This document shows positions 34,832 through 43,591 of a stretch of 60,326 nucleotides of DNA, piece after piece (position 1 is the stretch's first letter; each line of letters begins with the position of its first letter). Position numbers and translations under genes: made by a program. The notes under the pieces are model-generated. The model was not told the DNA's origin. It ran no database searches and saw nothing but the letters and a program-made list of their open reading frames with translations. The stretch spans positions 1 to 60,326 of the forward strand of contig JAEUUX010000148.1 of assembly GCA_016787295.1 (NCBI GenBank), written 5' to 3'. This DNA is from Chitinophagales bacterium. GTDB lineage: Bacteria > Bacteroidota > Bacteroidia > Chitinophagales > UBA2359.

Positions 34832-36487
34832 ATGTCTCCCAAAATAGTATTTTTATTTTTATTTTTTTGTTCTACGGCTTTATTCGCACAAAAAAAAGCC
34901 AAATCTACCACCTCCACACCCAAATTGGTAGTAGGCATCGTAGTAGACCAAATGCGCTACGATTATCTCTACAAATACTACGACAAGTTGAGCGACAAAG
35001 GTTTCAAAAGGTTGCTTCGTGAAGGATTTTCTTTTGATAATTGCCAATACGACTATATGCCAACCTATACAGGACCCGGACACGCCACCATTTTTACAGG
35101 CACAACACCTTCTGTACATGGCATTATTTCGAACGATTGGTATGTGCGCGACTCGGCAAAAATTATGTATTGCGCCACCGATACACGCATGAAAACCATC
35201 GGAGCAAATACCTCCGCAGGGCAAAAATCGCCCCACCAACTATTAGCCACCACCATCGGCGACGAGTTGCGCTTGTCCAACAATTTTCAGTCAAAAGTTA
35301 TTGGTGTGGCGCTCAAAGACCGTAGCGCTGTTTTCCCCGCAGGGCGCGGAGGCAATGCGGCTTATTGGTACGATGCTGCCAACGGTGCTTTTGTGACGAG
35401 TAGCTATTATGGCATGACGCAACTGCCCGAATGGTTGCAACGTTTCAATGCCCGAAAGTTGGCGGATAAGTATTTGTCCGAAAAATGGGAAACATTGTTG
35501 CCTATCGAGCAATATGCACGCTATTGCGCTGCCGACAATACAGCGTATGAACACGTTTTTGAGGGCGAAACTACCAGCAGTTTTCCACATGATTTGCCCA
35601 AAATTTTTCAGACCAGCGGCGATTACGAAATTTTGCGAAGCACACCCGCAGGCAGCCACCTCACCAAAGACATCGCCATTGCAGCACTCGAAGGCGAAAA
35701 ATTGGGCAAAAATGGCATGACTGATATGCTCACAGTTAGTTTTTCGTCGCCCGACATCATTGGACACGGTTTTGGTCCCCAATCTATCGAAGTGATGGAT
35801 TGTTATTTGCGCTTAGACCAAGATATTGCTGATTTGTTGACCTATTTAGACCAACACTATCAACAACAAGAGGTATTGGTGTTTTTGACCGCCGACCATG
35901 GAGCCGCCCAAAACATAGGCTATATGAAAGACCACCGTTTGTCGGCAGGTAGCGTATCGGAGTCGGGTATAGAGACACAATTTCGGGATTTTAGCAAAAA
36001 ACGCTGGAACGGACAAGATTTTGTATTGGCATATAGTAGTCAGCAACTTTATTTAGACCACACCAAAATAACACAACTTGGTATTTCGCTTGCTGATGTG
36101 CAACAACAATTTGCCGATTTCGCCCTGCAATTCGATGGCGTTGCACAAACCATTACCGCCAGCAATTTGCGCAACAATGACTATTCGCAAGGTATTTTGT
36201 ATTTCGTGCAAAATGGTTTTTATGCCAAACGCAGCGGAGATGTGGCACTCAACTACAACCCCGGTTATATGGATTGGAGCGAAATCGGTACTTCGCACGG
36301 TTCGCCTTTTAACTACGATACCCATGTGCCGTTAATATGGTATGGTGCGGGTATTCCTGCGGGCAATTCGAGCGCAGCGGTGCGCGTCAAAGATATTGCT
36401 TCTACTGTTGCGATGGTGTTGCACCTGCCTTTTCCGAATGGTAATTTGGGCAATCCTTTGAACGGTTATTGGCTGAAGAGAAAGTAG
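34832..36487 (+). CDS. PafA-like alkaline phosphatase
   Basis: A 551-residue exported phosphomonoesterase of the alkaline phosphatase superfamily. The signal peptide (about 1-19) is followed by VVGIVVDQMRYDYL (first metal Asp), the nucleophile Thr in YTGPGHATIFTGTTPSVHGI (about 75-94), FSSPDIIGHGFGP (Asp/His ligands, about 303-315) and TADHGA (about 353-358). This layout, with a Thr nucleophile and an N-N-pair, matches flavobacterial PafA, a calcium-dependent phosphate-irrepressible enzyme of the periplasm. It can supply phosphate to the Pit transporter at 11016. Confidence 0.93.
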   Translation: MSPKIVFLFLFFCSTALFAQKKAKSTTSTPKLVVGIVVDQMRYDYLYKYYDKLSDKGFKRLLREGFSFDNCQYDYMPTYTGPGHATIFTGTTPSVHGIISNDWYVRDSAKIMYCATDTRMKTIGANTSAGQKSPHQLLATTIGDELRLSNNFQSKVIGVALKDRSAVFPAGRGGNAAYWYDAANGAFVTSSYYGMTQLPEWLQRFNARKLADKYLSEKWETLLPIEQYARYCAADNTAYEHVFEGETTSSFPHDLPKIFQTSGDYEILRSTPAGSHLTKDIAIAALEGEKLGKNGMTDMLTVSFSSPDIIGHGFGPQSIEVMDCYLRLDQDIADLLTYLDQHYQQQEVLVFLTADHGAAQNIGYMKDHRLSAGSVSESGIETQFRDFSKKRWNGQDFVLAYSSQQLYLDHTKITQLGISLADVQQQFADFALQFDGVAQTITASNLRNNDYSQGILYFVQNGFYAKRSGDVALNYNPGYMDWSEIGTSHGSPFNYDTHVPLIWYGAGIPAGNSSAAVRVKDIASTVAMVLHLPFPNGNLGNPLNGYWLKRK

Positions 36488-36576
36488 GGAGGAGAGGTTA
36501 AAGCCATAATGCTTTTAGAAAATACTGCTTCTATCGGAAAAAAAGAAACAATTACCAAAGAAATAGAACTAAAAGA

Positions 36577-37245
36577 ATGAAAAAAGCTATTTTAATCATC
36601 GCAATTATTTCTCTGAACATTATCGATCTTATGGCACAACAGTATCCCTTTCCTTGCGCCATACCCCATCGAAAAACCGTAGCTTTTAGAGAGATAGAAA
36701 ACCCATATAGTTTGTTTTTCCTTGTTGATACCCTAACAGCAGATACTTTAATGGTATATGAGGTGCTTAAAAAACCTGTTAAGGAAAGGATTTTGGAAAA
36801 CTTTCAACGAGATGCGTATATTTGTAATGACAAATTATGGTTAGAACAAAAAATTCAAGGTGACAGATCTGTATTAGAGCTGAAATACTACGAAAATGGG
36901 GATTTATTGTACATAAGTAAGCAGGATAGAAAAGACAGATGGGTTCATATAGTGTTTTACGAAAATGGTAGTATTCAATATTTAGAGGCATTTGTAGACA
37001 ATTCTGATGCTTACAAAAACCCTACCAAAGTGGATTTATCAAAACCCCTCAAACAACAATTACTTCCGGGCGATTATCAACATGGTTGGGCATTTTACTA
37101 CAATCCTGATGGCAGTTTGCGGGAAAAAGTGTTATACGAATACAATGAGGTGGTAGAAAGACAAGTCTTTACAAACGAACAGCAAAATACCAAAGACAAA
37201 AAATTGTGGAAAATTATTTTAAATAAGCTTTTGGGAAAAGAATAA
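36577..37245 (+). CDS. Secreted MORN/YwqK-like protein, function unknown
   Basis: The 222-residue protein has a signal peptide (cleavage near LMAQ, about 21). Two or three short motifs of the type Y-Y/F-ENG-x-(L/I) (KYYENGDLLYIS, VFYENGSIQYLEAF, YYNPDGSLREKVLYEYN) resemble MORN-like repeats found in YwqK-type proteins. Whether it has an antitoxin or any other role is not shown. It opens a stretch richer in A and T than its surroundings (to 38904) that also holds two tandem lipoprotein paralogs. Confidence 0.75.
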   Translation: MKKAILIIAIISLNIIDLMAQQYPFPCAIPHRKTVAFREIENPYSLFFLVDTLTADTLMVYEVLKKPVKERILENFQRDAYICNDKLWLEQKIQGDRSVLELKYYENGDLLYISKQDRKDRWVHIVFYENGSIQYLEAFVDNSDAYKNPTKVDLSKPLKQQLLPGDYQHGWAFYYNPDGSLREKVLYEYNEVVERQVFTNEQQNTKDKKLWKIILNKLLGKE

Positions 37246-37410
37246 CAGATGCAAAACCCACTAAGCCAATATTTCCGCCGCGCCACAAGGAAAACATAAA
37301 AACAATATAGCTGAATTTTACAATCAAACAAAGCCTGAAAGAATTTTGTTTATTTAGTATAAGCAAACCATCTTTATGTTGTATTCAAACACTCATAAAA
37401 CCACAATACA

Positions 37411-38133
37411 ATGCAAAAAGCTTTTTTATTCACGATTATTGTGCTTTTTTCATCTTGTTTTTCTGCTTCTAAAACCACAAAAATAAATCTCACACAAAGC
37501 GTAGATGATTCTGTTTTTCGTTTCAAAGCAGACACCTCTAAGCGCGCTTTTCCCATTATAGGCGAGATATATGGGCATAAAGTTATGGTGCTTGAAGATA
37601 CCCTCTCGTATAAGAATCATAGCGGAATTTTAAGTACTTTCTTTACTACAGATAGTACTTATATAGCCATAGACGGAGATAATATAATGCGTTTTGATGA
37701 GCCTTGTGAAAATCCGATTACCATAAAACAAACCATAAAATTTTATGTCAACGGACAAAAAACCAAGGAATATGTGTACGACCCTCCAACGATTCAAATA
37801 CAACTGTCTAACAACAAAATTATTCGTGTAAATACTTTCAATATTAGTTCTATTGGTATTATAGAAGGAGATAATAGGTTTATATGGAGTGTATGGGGTG
37901 GGCGCGTTATGTATCCAGAATTTCACAAATTGTATGATATGAACGGGAAAAAATTGTATAGCAAACTTGGCTACAAATATGATAATTTTTATGATTGGAA
38001 AATAATTAAACATTTGACTAAAAATTACGGAATGACAAACTTCTTTTCATGTACTCCAAGTAATTATATAGGTATGTCTTATTCTAGGCATATACTCTAT
38101 GATTTAAGTAATTGCACTGAGTATGGTTATTGA
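37411..38133 (+). CDS. Lipoprotein, tandem paralog 1
   Basis: The 240-residue lipoprotein (lipobox LFSSC, Cys near 15) has no recognised domain. The first about 130 residues are almost identical to those of the next gene, also at DNA level. Beyond about residue 130 the two share less than half of their residues. Conserved points after the switch include ISS-x-GIIE, GG-V/N-YP, LYDM-GKKLYSKL and a late Cys. The pattern suggests recent duplication with gene conversion, or selection for tail change. The codon use is more AT-rich than in the neighbouring genes. Confidence 0.78.
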   Translation: MQKAFLFTIIVLFSSCFSASKTTKINLTQSVDDSVFRFKADTSKRAFPIIGEIYGHKVMVLEDTLSYKNHSGILSTFFTTDSTYIAIDGDNIMRFDEPCENPITIKQTIKFYVNGQKTKEYVYDPPTIQIQLSNNKIIRVNTFNISSIGIIEGDNRFIWSVWGGRVMYPEFHKLYDMNGKKLYSKLGYKYDNFYDWKIIKHLTKNYGMTNFFSCTPSNYIGMSYSRHILYDLSNCTEYGY

Positions 38134-38178
38134 CAAATTAAAGCATATGGAATTAAATACATATAGAAATACAGTAAA

Positions 38179-38904
38179 ATGCAAAAAACTTTTTTATTCG
38201 CGGTCATTGTTCTTTTTTCATCTTGCTTTTCTGCTTCTAAAACCACAAAAATAAATCTCACACAAAGGATAGGTGATTCTGTTTTTCGTTTCAAAGCAGA
38301 CACCTCTAAGCGCACTTTTCCCATTGTTGGTGAGATATATGGACATAACGTTATGGTGCTTGATGATACCCTCTCGTATAAGAATCATAGCGGAATTTTA
38401 AGTACTTTCTTTACTACAGATAGTACTTATATAGCCATAGACGGAGATAATATAATGCGTTTTGATGAGCCTTGTGAAAACCCGATTATCATAAAACAGA
38501 CCATAAAATTTTATGTCAACGGACAGAAAACCAAGGAATATGTGTACGACCCTCCAACGATTAAAATACAATTATCTAATAATGAAATTGTTGATGCAAA
38601 TCTGTTTAATATCAGCAGTATGGGGATTATAGAAGATAACTCAGGGTTTGTATGGCGTATATCGGGTGGCAATGTTAGGTATCCAAATTTTCAGCAATTG
38701 TATGACATGGATGGGAAAAAACTATATAGCAAGCTAACCCGTACAGATCACAATCCCTATAACTGGAGAATTATGAAGTATCTGTATCAGAATTATGAAA
38801 TAGTAGGCAGTCCTTCATACATTTCAGATTGTGTGAAAAAAAACTGTTCGTTAGATATACTTTATGAGTTAAGCGGTTGTACCCATTACGTTATGACTCA
38901 ATAA
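38179..38904 (+). CDS. Lipoprotein, tandem paralog 2
   Basis: The 241-residue lipoprotein (LFSSC lipobox) is the second copy of the pair that starts at 37411, 45 bases downstream of it. The head (about 1-130) has few differences from copy 1, including a fully identical DNA run of more than 90 bases around the segment IAIDGDNIMRFDEPCENP. The tail differs strongly and carries extra Cys residues (SDCVKKNC). No function is known. Downstream is the unrelated idi gene. Confidence 0.78.
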   Translation: MQKTFLFAVIVLFSSCFSASKTTKINLTQRIGDSVFRFKADTSKRTFPIVGEIYGHNVMVLDDTLSYKNHSGILSTFFTTDSTYIAIDGDNIMRFDEPCENPIIIKQTIKFYVNGQKTKEYVYDPPTIKIQLSNNEIVDANLFNISSMGIIEDNSGFVWRISGGNVRYPNFQQLYDMDGKKLYSKLTRTDHNPYNWRIMKYLYQNYEIVGSPSYISDCVKKNCSLDILYELSGCTHYVMTQ

Positions 38905-38953
38905 CAAACAAACTTTAATAAAATAAATTAAAAAACCTTCCCTTCTCAAAACC

Positions 38954-39541
38954 ATGACCCAAACATCTCAAGAAGATTATGTGCTGTTGGTTACTCCCAG
39001 TGGAAACATCATAGGAACAAAAGAAAAAATGCAAGCTCACCATGATGGCGATTTGCATAGAGCATTCAGCGTTTTTTTGTTCAACAACGAAGGAAAGATG
39101 CTCATCCAACAGCGTGCTGATAGCAAATACCATTTTGCGGGTTTGTGGAGCAATGCCTGCTGTAGTCATCAGCGTGTGGACGAAAACAATTTGGCAGCCG
39201 CACACCGCCGTCTGCCCGAAGAACTCGGCTTCGACACCCCTTTGACCGAAGCTTTTACTTTCTTGTACAAAACATACGACCCCATTAGCCACCTCACCGA
39301 ACACGAATTGGATACAGTGTTGGTGGGAATATACAATGACCGAACCGATATATTTAACCCCAAAGAGGTGAAAGCTGTGCGCTGGATTGGTATAGCAGAA
39401 CTGTTTTTTGATATCGATAAAAATCCTAATGCTTATACTTTGTGGTTTAAAATCGCTCTCAACGAACTGCGCGGGCGCAAACTATTGTCAGTGGCAAATA
39501 TCAAAAAACAATTTAAAAAAAATAATAGCGCCATCGAATAA
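38954..39541 (+). CDS. idi: Isopentenyl-diphosphate isomerase, type 1
   Basis: A 195-residue Nudix-fold enzyme that interconverts isopentenyl and dimethylallyl diphosphate. The active-site Cys lies in WSNACCSH (about 58-65) and the catalytic Glu in HELDTVLVG (about 116-124). Metal-binding His residues are in AHHDGDLHRAFSVFLF (about 28-43). The Nudix-like stretch reads RRLPEELGF rather than the common RLxEELGI. It feeds the polyprenyl supply used by the UbiA enzyme at 20221. No mevalonate or MEP gene lies next to it. Confidence 0.94.
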   Translation: MTQTSQEDYVLLVTPSGNIIGTKEKMQAHHDGDLHRAFSVFLFNNEGKMLIQQRADSKYHFAGLWSNACCSHQRVDENNLAAAHRRLPEELGFDTPLTEAFTFLYKTYDPISHLTEHELDTVLVGIYNDRTDIFNPKEVKAVRWIGIAELFFDIDKNPNAYTLWFKIALNELRGRKLLSVANIKKQFKKNNSAIE

Positions 39542-39684
39542 AAAACAAATTTGAGTGGTCTAAGCCGTAACAAGCAACCCCCAGAATGGTATTTAATCAA
39601 TAAATCTATGCCTATAGCCAACAAAACAGCGGTTTTGTGCGTATTGTAAGACAATAGTTCCTAACTAAAAATACAATACCAAAT

Positions 39685-40695
39685 ATGGACAGAAAGAAGT
39701 TTTTGCAGCTATCAGGACTCACAAGTTTGGGTTTGGTGGTACCTAACACACAACAAAACATTGCCCAAACCCAACAAACAACCGAAGGAGGTTGTGTCAT
39801 AATTCCTACCGAAACACAAGGTCCTTTCCCCTTGGACTTGAGCGCCAATACCTACTATTTCCGCCAAGATGTGCGCGAAGACCGTGCAGGCATCCAACTC
39901 AATTTGCGCCTCAAAGTATTGGGACTCGGCAACTGCCAACCCATGCAAAATGTGCGGGTCAATATCTGGCATTGTGACAAAGATGGCTCATATTCGGGTT
40001 ACAGCAACAATATGAACCCAGGACAAGCCGGACTGACCTACTTGCGTGGCTATCAAATCACTGATGCTAATGGCGAAGTAGATTTTATTACCATTTTTCC
40101 CGGATGGTATTCTGGCAGAATCTGCCATATTCATTTCCAAGTGTATGTCAGTAGTAGTTATGCTGCCATTTCGCAACTGTCTTTTGACATTCCTACCAAA
40201 AACGCACTCTACCAAGCCCATGCCGATGTATATACTGACGGTGTAGACCCACAAACTTTTAATAGCGATAATATCTTTTCTGATGGCTATGCCTACCAAA
40301 TAGCTACCCTAACGCCCAATACCACCACAGGCGGTTATGACTCCTATTTTGAAGTCACCGTACAAGGTTTGGGCAGCGCCACAGGTATGGGACATTTGGA
40401 AAAAGAAACTGCCAAACAAGTCATTCTGGAGCAAAATTTCCCCAATCCTTTTGACACCCAAACCAATATTCCTTTCCAATTATTCAAAAATTCGGAAGTA
40501 TGCCTCGATATTTGGAACTTGGCAGGGCAAAAAGTACACACTTTCCAGTTGGGGCAAATGGCAGCAGGCAAACACCAAATTGCACTAAACCTTCCTCAAC
40601 TCAATTTGCCTATTGCCAATTATGCTTATCAAATCAACATAAACAACAAAGATGGACGATTTAGTGATTGCAAACTAATGACTCATCGACAATAA
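39685..40695 (+). CDS. T9SS-exported intradiol ring-cleavage dioxygenase
   Basis: A 336-residue protein. Its N-terminus MDRKKFLQLSGLTSLGLVV resembles a Tat-like or Sec signal. The catalytic domain (about 35-225) carries all four non-haem Fe(III) ligands: Tyr103 (DGSYSGY), Tyr142 (PGWYSG), His148 and His150 (RICHIHF). These enzymes open catechol rings between the hydroxyls. The C-terminus (about 250-336) is a type A T9SS sorting domain starting at LEQNFPNPFDTQTN. It would therefore act on aromatic compounds at the cell surface. No aromatic-degradation genes adjoin it. Confidence 0.93.
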   Translation: MDRKKFLQLSGLTSLGLVVPNTQQNIAQTQQTTEGGCVIIPTETQGPFPLDLSANTYYFRQDVREDRAGIQLNLRLKVLGLGNCQPMQNVRVNIWHCDKDGSYSGYSNNMNPGQAGLTYLRGYQITDANGEVDFITIFPGWYSGRICHIHFQVYVSSSYAAISQLSFDIPTKNALYQAHADVYTDGVDPQTFNSDNIFSDGYAYQIATLTPNTTTGGYDSYFEVTVQGLGSATGMGHLEKETAKQVILEQNFPNPFDTQTNIPFQLFKNSEVCLDIWNLAGQKVHTFQLGQMAAGKHQIALNLPQLNLPIANYAYQININNKDGRFSDCKLMTHRQ

Positions 40696-40777
40696 ATTAA
40701 AACAAACCAAATTTGACCCAAAGACAACTTTGCGTCTAAATCCCAAATAATATCTATTCAACTAAATAGTTTATACC

Positions 40778-41359
40778 ATGAAAAACCTATTTTTTGCAAC
40801 TATATGCATCTGGGCTTTTACTGCCTCCGCAGCATGGGCACAAAGTTGTGTGGGAACTGCCAACTTAGCTGTTACCATTGTTCCGCCACCTTCCATTCCT
40901 ACCATCACTGTATCAGGAGACAACTTGGTGAGTAGTAGCGCTACAGGCAACCAATGGCTTTTGAACGGCACACCCATCGCAGGTGCCACGGGGCAAAGCT
41001 ATAACCCCACACAGGCAGGCAACTACAGCGTCGAGGTCAATATCGATGGCTGTACAGCTACCAGTTCTGCCTTGTTTTCAACGGCTGCCACCTCGCTACA
41101 ACTGAACAATAGCGTGTCTTTACATCCGAACCCTTCTACCATTGGCACCACCATTTGCAGCATCGCTACCACCCGAAACGAAACAGCAACAGTCTTGTTG
41201 TTTGACCCAACAGGCAAACTATTGTACCAAACAGCATGGTCATTACAAGCAGGTAGTAACGATATAGTGCTACCTATCCAACAACTAAGTAAAGGTATGT
41301 ATTACCTTCAATTGCGTGGCGAAAATTGGTATAATGTCCAAAAATTGGTCAAACAATAG
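40778..41359 (+). CDS. T9SS-sorted surface protein with shared QSCxGT head and Ig-like domain
   Basis: A 193-residue protein: signal peptide (cleavage AWAQ), the head SCVGTANLAVTIVPPP (about 23-38), an Ig/PKD-like domain (WLLNGTPIAGATGQSYNPTQAGNYSVEV, about 60-87), and a type A sorting domain (VSLHPNPSTIG to the end). It is the first of three adjacent genes with the same head and Ig-like domain but different tails. It could be a surface adhesin or fibre subunit; the sequence gives no direct evidence of function. Confidence 0.82.
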   Translation: MKNLFFATICIWAFTASAAWAQSCVGTANLAVTIVPPPSIPTITVSGDNLVSSSATGNQWLLNGTPIAGATGQSYNPTQAGNYSVEVNIDGCTATSSALFSTAATSLQLNNSVSLHPNPSTIGTTICSIATTRNETATVLLFDPTGKLLYQTAWSLQAGSNDIVLPIQQLSKGMYYLQLRGENWYNVQKLVKQ

Positions 41360-41361
41360 GA

Positions 41362-41416
41362 TTTTTGTCAAGAATTGTTGGGTTTTTGTCAAAAAAAGAT
41401 ATGTAAGTGACAAAAA
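41362..41416. promoter_or_regulatory. Three TTTTTGTCA boxes upstream of the second surface-protein gene
   Basis: TTTTTGTCA occurs at 41362-41370 and 41383-41391, exactly 21 bases apart, and inverted (TGACAAAAA) at 41408-41416. The region lies 94 bases before the ATG at 41510. The spacing of two helical turns is what a cooperative regulator would need, but no regulator is identified. Confidence 0.4.
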
Positions 41417-41509
41417 GTCAAGAAAAAAACCTAACTTTCGCCCGAAATATTACCACTATTATTGTATAGAATAATTTTTAGCAAACAAACCAAAAACAAA
41501 TTGTATCGT

Positions 41510-42262
41510 ATGAAATATTTGCACACTTTATTAGTCATTGCTATGCTTTGGATAACCTATACAGAGGCAATAGCACAATCTTGCTCTGGTACAGCCACTT
41601 TCAATGTTACCATCAATCCAACACCTACTCCCAGCGTTTTGGTAGGCGGTAATTCGTCAGGTGGAGGTACAGTACAAAGTAGTTACCAACTTCCCTGCGC
41701 CTCACAAACCAACCCATCTTGCAAAGTATACTTGAAATCAAGCTATACTAACATCACCAATTTCACCTTGAAATGGTATAAAAACAACAACGAACTTACG
41801 CAATACCAAAACTATTTGGGTGGGTATGTCAAAAAAAATGGCGTTTACAAACTAAAAGTTATTCGTAACTCAACAGGTTGTGAAGCATTTTCGCAAACAG
41901 TTACTATTACAGGCGGTTTAATGGCAATGTCAAACACAGGAGAAGTAGCCAATACCGATGCAACATCTAACAAAAACGAAGAAGAAATCTTTTTTGATAC
42001 CGAAACAATACCAATGGGTTTGGAACTATATCCTAATCCCGCCAGCGATATTGTAACTATCAACTATGATTTGGGTAGCAATACTGCCGCTCGTTTGGAA
42101 GTATATGACATTTTGGGTCGCGTACAAACCACACAAACCATCAATTTGTCCGAAGAAAACACCCTACAATTAAATTTAAGCAACTATACACCCGGTACTT
42201 ATATCATACAAATCGTAGGTGATACTGGTAGTGTAACACGTCATTTAACCATTACGCGCTAA
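41510..42262 (+). CDS. T9SS-sorted surface protein, second of the QSCxGT cluster
   Basis: The 250-residue protein starts at the ATG at 41510, where the signal peptide MKYLHTLLVIAMLW begins; a TTG/ATA-type upstream extension is not favoured. The head SCSGTATFNVTINPTP (about 24-39) matches those of both neighbours. The Ig-like module (about 50-135; LKWYKNNNELTQYQNYLGG, GVYKLKVIRNSTGCEAF) has an extra Cys pair. A type A sorting domain (LELYPNPASDIVTINYD, about 181-197) ends the protein. The gene has its own terminator. Confidence 0.82.
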   Translation: MKYLHTLLVIAMLWITYTEAIAQSCSGTATFNVTINPTPTPSVLVGGNSSGGGTVQSSYQLPCASQTNPSCKVYLKSSYTNITNFTLKWYKNNNELTQYQNYLGGYVKKNGVYKLKVIRNSTGCEAFSQTVTITGGLMAMSNTGEVANTDATSNKNEEEIFFDTETIPMGLELYPNPASDIVTINYDLGSNTAARLEVYDILGRVQTTQTINLSEENTLQLNLSNYTPGTYIIQIVGDTGSVTRHLTITR

Positions 42263-42287
42263 TTTAGCGTTGTTGCTTGCATACAAC

Positions 42288-42326
42288 AAAAGGTTTATTT
42301 CCATAATTATGAGAAATAAACCTTTT
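42288..42326. terminator. Hairpin terminator
   Basis: Perfect 14-base arms AAAAGGTTTATTTC (42288-42301) and GAAATAAACCTTTT (42313-42326) lie 25 bases after the stop at 42262. Confidence 0.82.
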
Positions 42327-42364
42327 ATTTCATTCGATTGATACGTTATTCAAAAATAAAATTG

Positions 42365-42372
42365 TACCTTTG
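42365..42372 (+). promoter_or_regulatory. -7 promoter box of the third surface-protein gene
   Basis: TACCTTTG matches the consensus, 51 bases before the ATG at 42424. A TTG at 42338-42340 is 24 bases upstream, slightly long for a -33 element. Confidence 0.55.
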
Positions 42373-42423
42373 CAATGCAAAAACGGTCTGATTTTTGTGA
42401 GTTTACCAAAAATCTATCTTTCT

Positions 42424-43452
42424 ATGAAAACCAATACTTCTATTTTTAGTTTATTAGGCATTATTGTCTTGTTCTTTACTCCCAATTTATATGCCCAATC
42501 TTGCGTAGGTACCTCAACCATCAATATAACCATCTCTGCGCCACCTACCGCTACTATTACCAATGGAGCTAGTGTAACCATACCCATAGGTGGAAATGTG
42601 GTTTTGACTGCCAATGCCATTTCGGGTGCTACTTATGAATGGATGCTCAATGGCACAGTAGTGGCTTCGGGCATTAACCTCAATACCTATACTGCTACCC
42701 AAGCAGGTAGCTATACGGTGGAGATTACCAATGCCGCAGGTTGTTCGGGCATCTCGGCTGCTACGGTAGCCGCTGTTCCAAGTGGTTTCAATGTGCCATT
42801 CAAAATTTTCTTGCAAGGTGCTTATGCTACAGGCGGCAATGCCATGACCACCAATTTGGCAGCCACAGCAGGCACTATCCCCACAGCACAACCTTACAAT
42901 ACTTCGCCTTGGAACTATAGTGGCAACGAAAGCCTGTCAAGTATCCCAAGCAATATGACTGACTGGGTATTGATAGAAGCAGTGAATGCCACCACCTATA
43001 GCTTGGTAGAAAGCCGCGCAGCCGTGTTGCTCTCCAATGGCAGTGTACAAGATGTGAACGGAGCAACAGGTGCCACCTTCACCACCCTCGCCAATGGCAG
43101 TAGCTATCATTTCATTATTCGCCACCGCAACCACGTGGCAGTAATGACTTCTACACCCATCACCATCAGTGGCACCATGACCGCCTACGATTTTACAACG
43201 GCTGTAACAAAAGCATTTGGTACTAATCAAATGAAAGCCCTAAGCGATGGCAGATTTGGACTTTTGTCGGGTGACACCAACGCTAATGGTATCATTACCG
43301 TTGCCGACTACAACGTTTATGCAGGTCAGTCTTCACAATTCGGCTACCGTGCAGGTGACTGTAACCTAAACCGTACTGTAGAAGTAGCCGATTTTAACCA
43401 ATACCAAGTCAATGCCAGCCACATTGCGATTCCGCAAGTGCGCTACCAATAA
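42424..43452 (+). CDS. Surface protein, third of the QSCxGT cluster, dockerin-like tail
   Basis: The 342-residue protein starts at the ATG at 42424, after the promoter at 42365. It has a signal peptide, the head SCVGTSTINITISAPP (about 24-39), an Ig-like domain (about 40-110; YEWMLNGTVVASG, ATQAGSYTVEITNAAGC), a beta-rich module (about 120-270; FKIFLQGAYATGGNAM, TDWVLIEAVN) and two calcium-loop-like motifs (GDTNANGIITVADY, GDCNLNRTVEVADF). From the beta-rich module on, it is homologous to the protein at 31091. It has no T9SS type A domain, so the dockerin-like tail may replace it as anchor (inference). Confidence 0.83.
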   Translation: MKTNTSIFSLLGIIVLFFTPNLYAQSCVGTSTINITISAPPTATITNGASVTIPIGGNVVLTANAISGATYEWMLNGTVVASGINLNTYTATQAGSYTVEITNAAGCSGISAATVAAVPSGFNVPFKIFLQGAYATGGNAMTTNLAATAGTIPTAQPYNTSPWNYSGNESLSSIPSNMTDWVLIEAVNATTYSLVESRAAVLLSNGSVQDVNGATGATFTTLANGSSYHFIIRHRNHVAVMTSTPITISGTMTAYDFTTAVTKAFGTNQMKALSDGRFGLLSGDTNANGIITVADYNVYAGQSSQFGYRAGDCNLNRTVEVADFNQYQVNASHIAIPQVRYQ

Positions 43453-43478
43453 GGCATACATACAATTCTTGCCAATAC

Positions 43479-43514
43479 AAAAGGACAAACCTATTTACAT
43501 AGGTTTGTCCTTTT
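43479..43514. terminator. Hairpin terminator, plus-strand gene
   Basis: Perfect 16-base arms (43479-43494 and 43499-43514) with a TTAC loop are followed by more T. It ends the gene stopping at 43452. Confidence 0.9.
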
Positions 43515-43524
43515 TTGTTGTACA

Positions 43525-43565
43525 AAAACCCCTTCGCAGATTCGACATCTCTACGAAGGGGTTTT
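43525..43565. terminator. Hairpin terminator, minus-strand gene
   Basis: Perfect 12-base arms AAAACCCCTTCG (43525-43536) and CGAAGGGGTTTT (43554-43565) lie 27 bases past the minus-strand stop at 43592. With the hairpin at 43479 it separates the two convergent genes. Confidence 0.85.
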
Positions 43566-43591
43566 GTGCAAATTTCATGCAAGAGTTCGTG

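Noticed and set aside
37411-38904. Toxin-immunity or polymorphic toxin locus
   Set aside because: The mosaic paralogs would fit an immunity family, but no toxin, Rhs or PAAR-like gene lies nearby.
39685-39741. True twin-arginine signal on the dioxygenase
   Set aside because: The start reads RKKF instead of RR-x-F, so Tat export is possible but not shown. The T9SS domain also usually implies Sec export.
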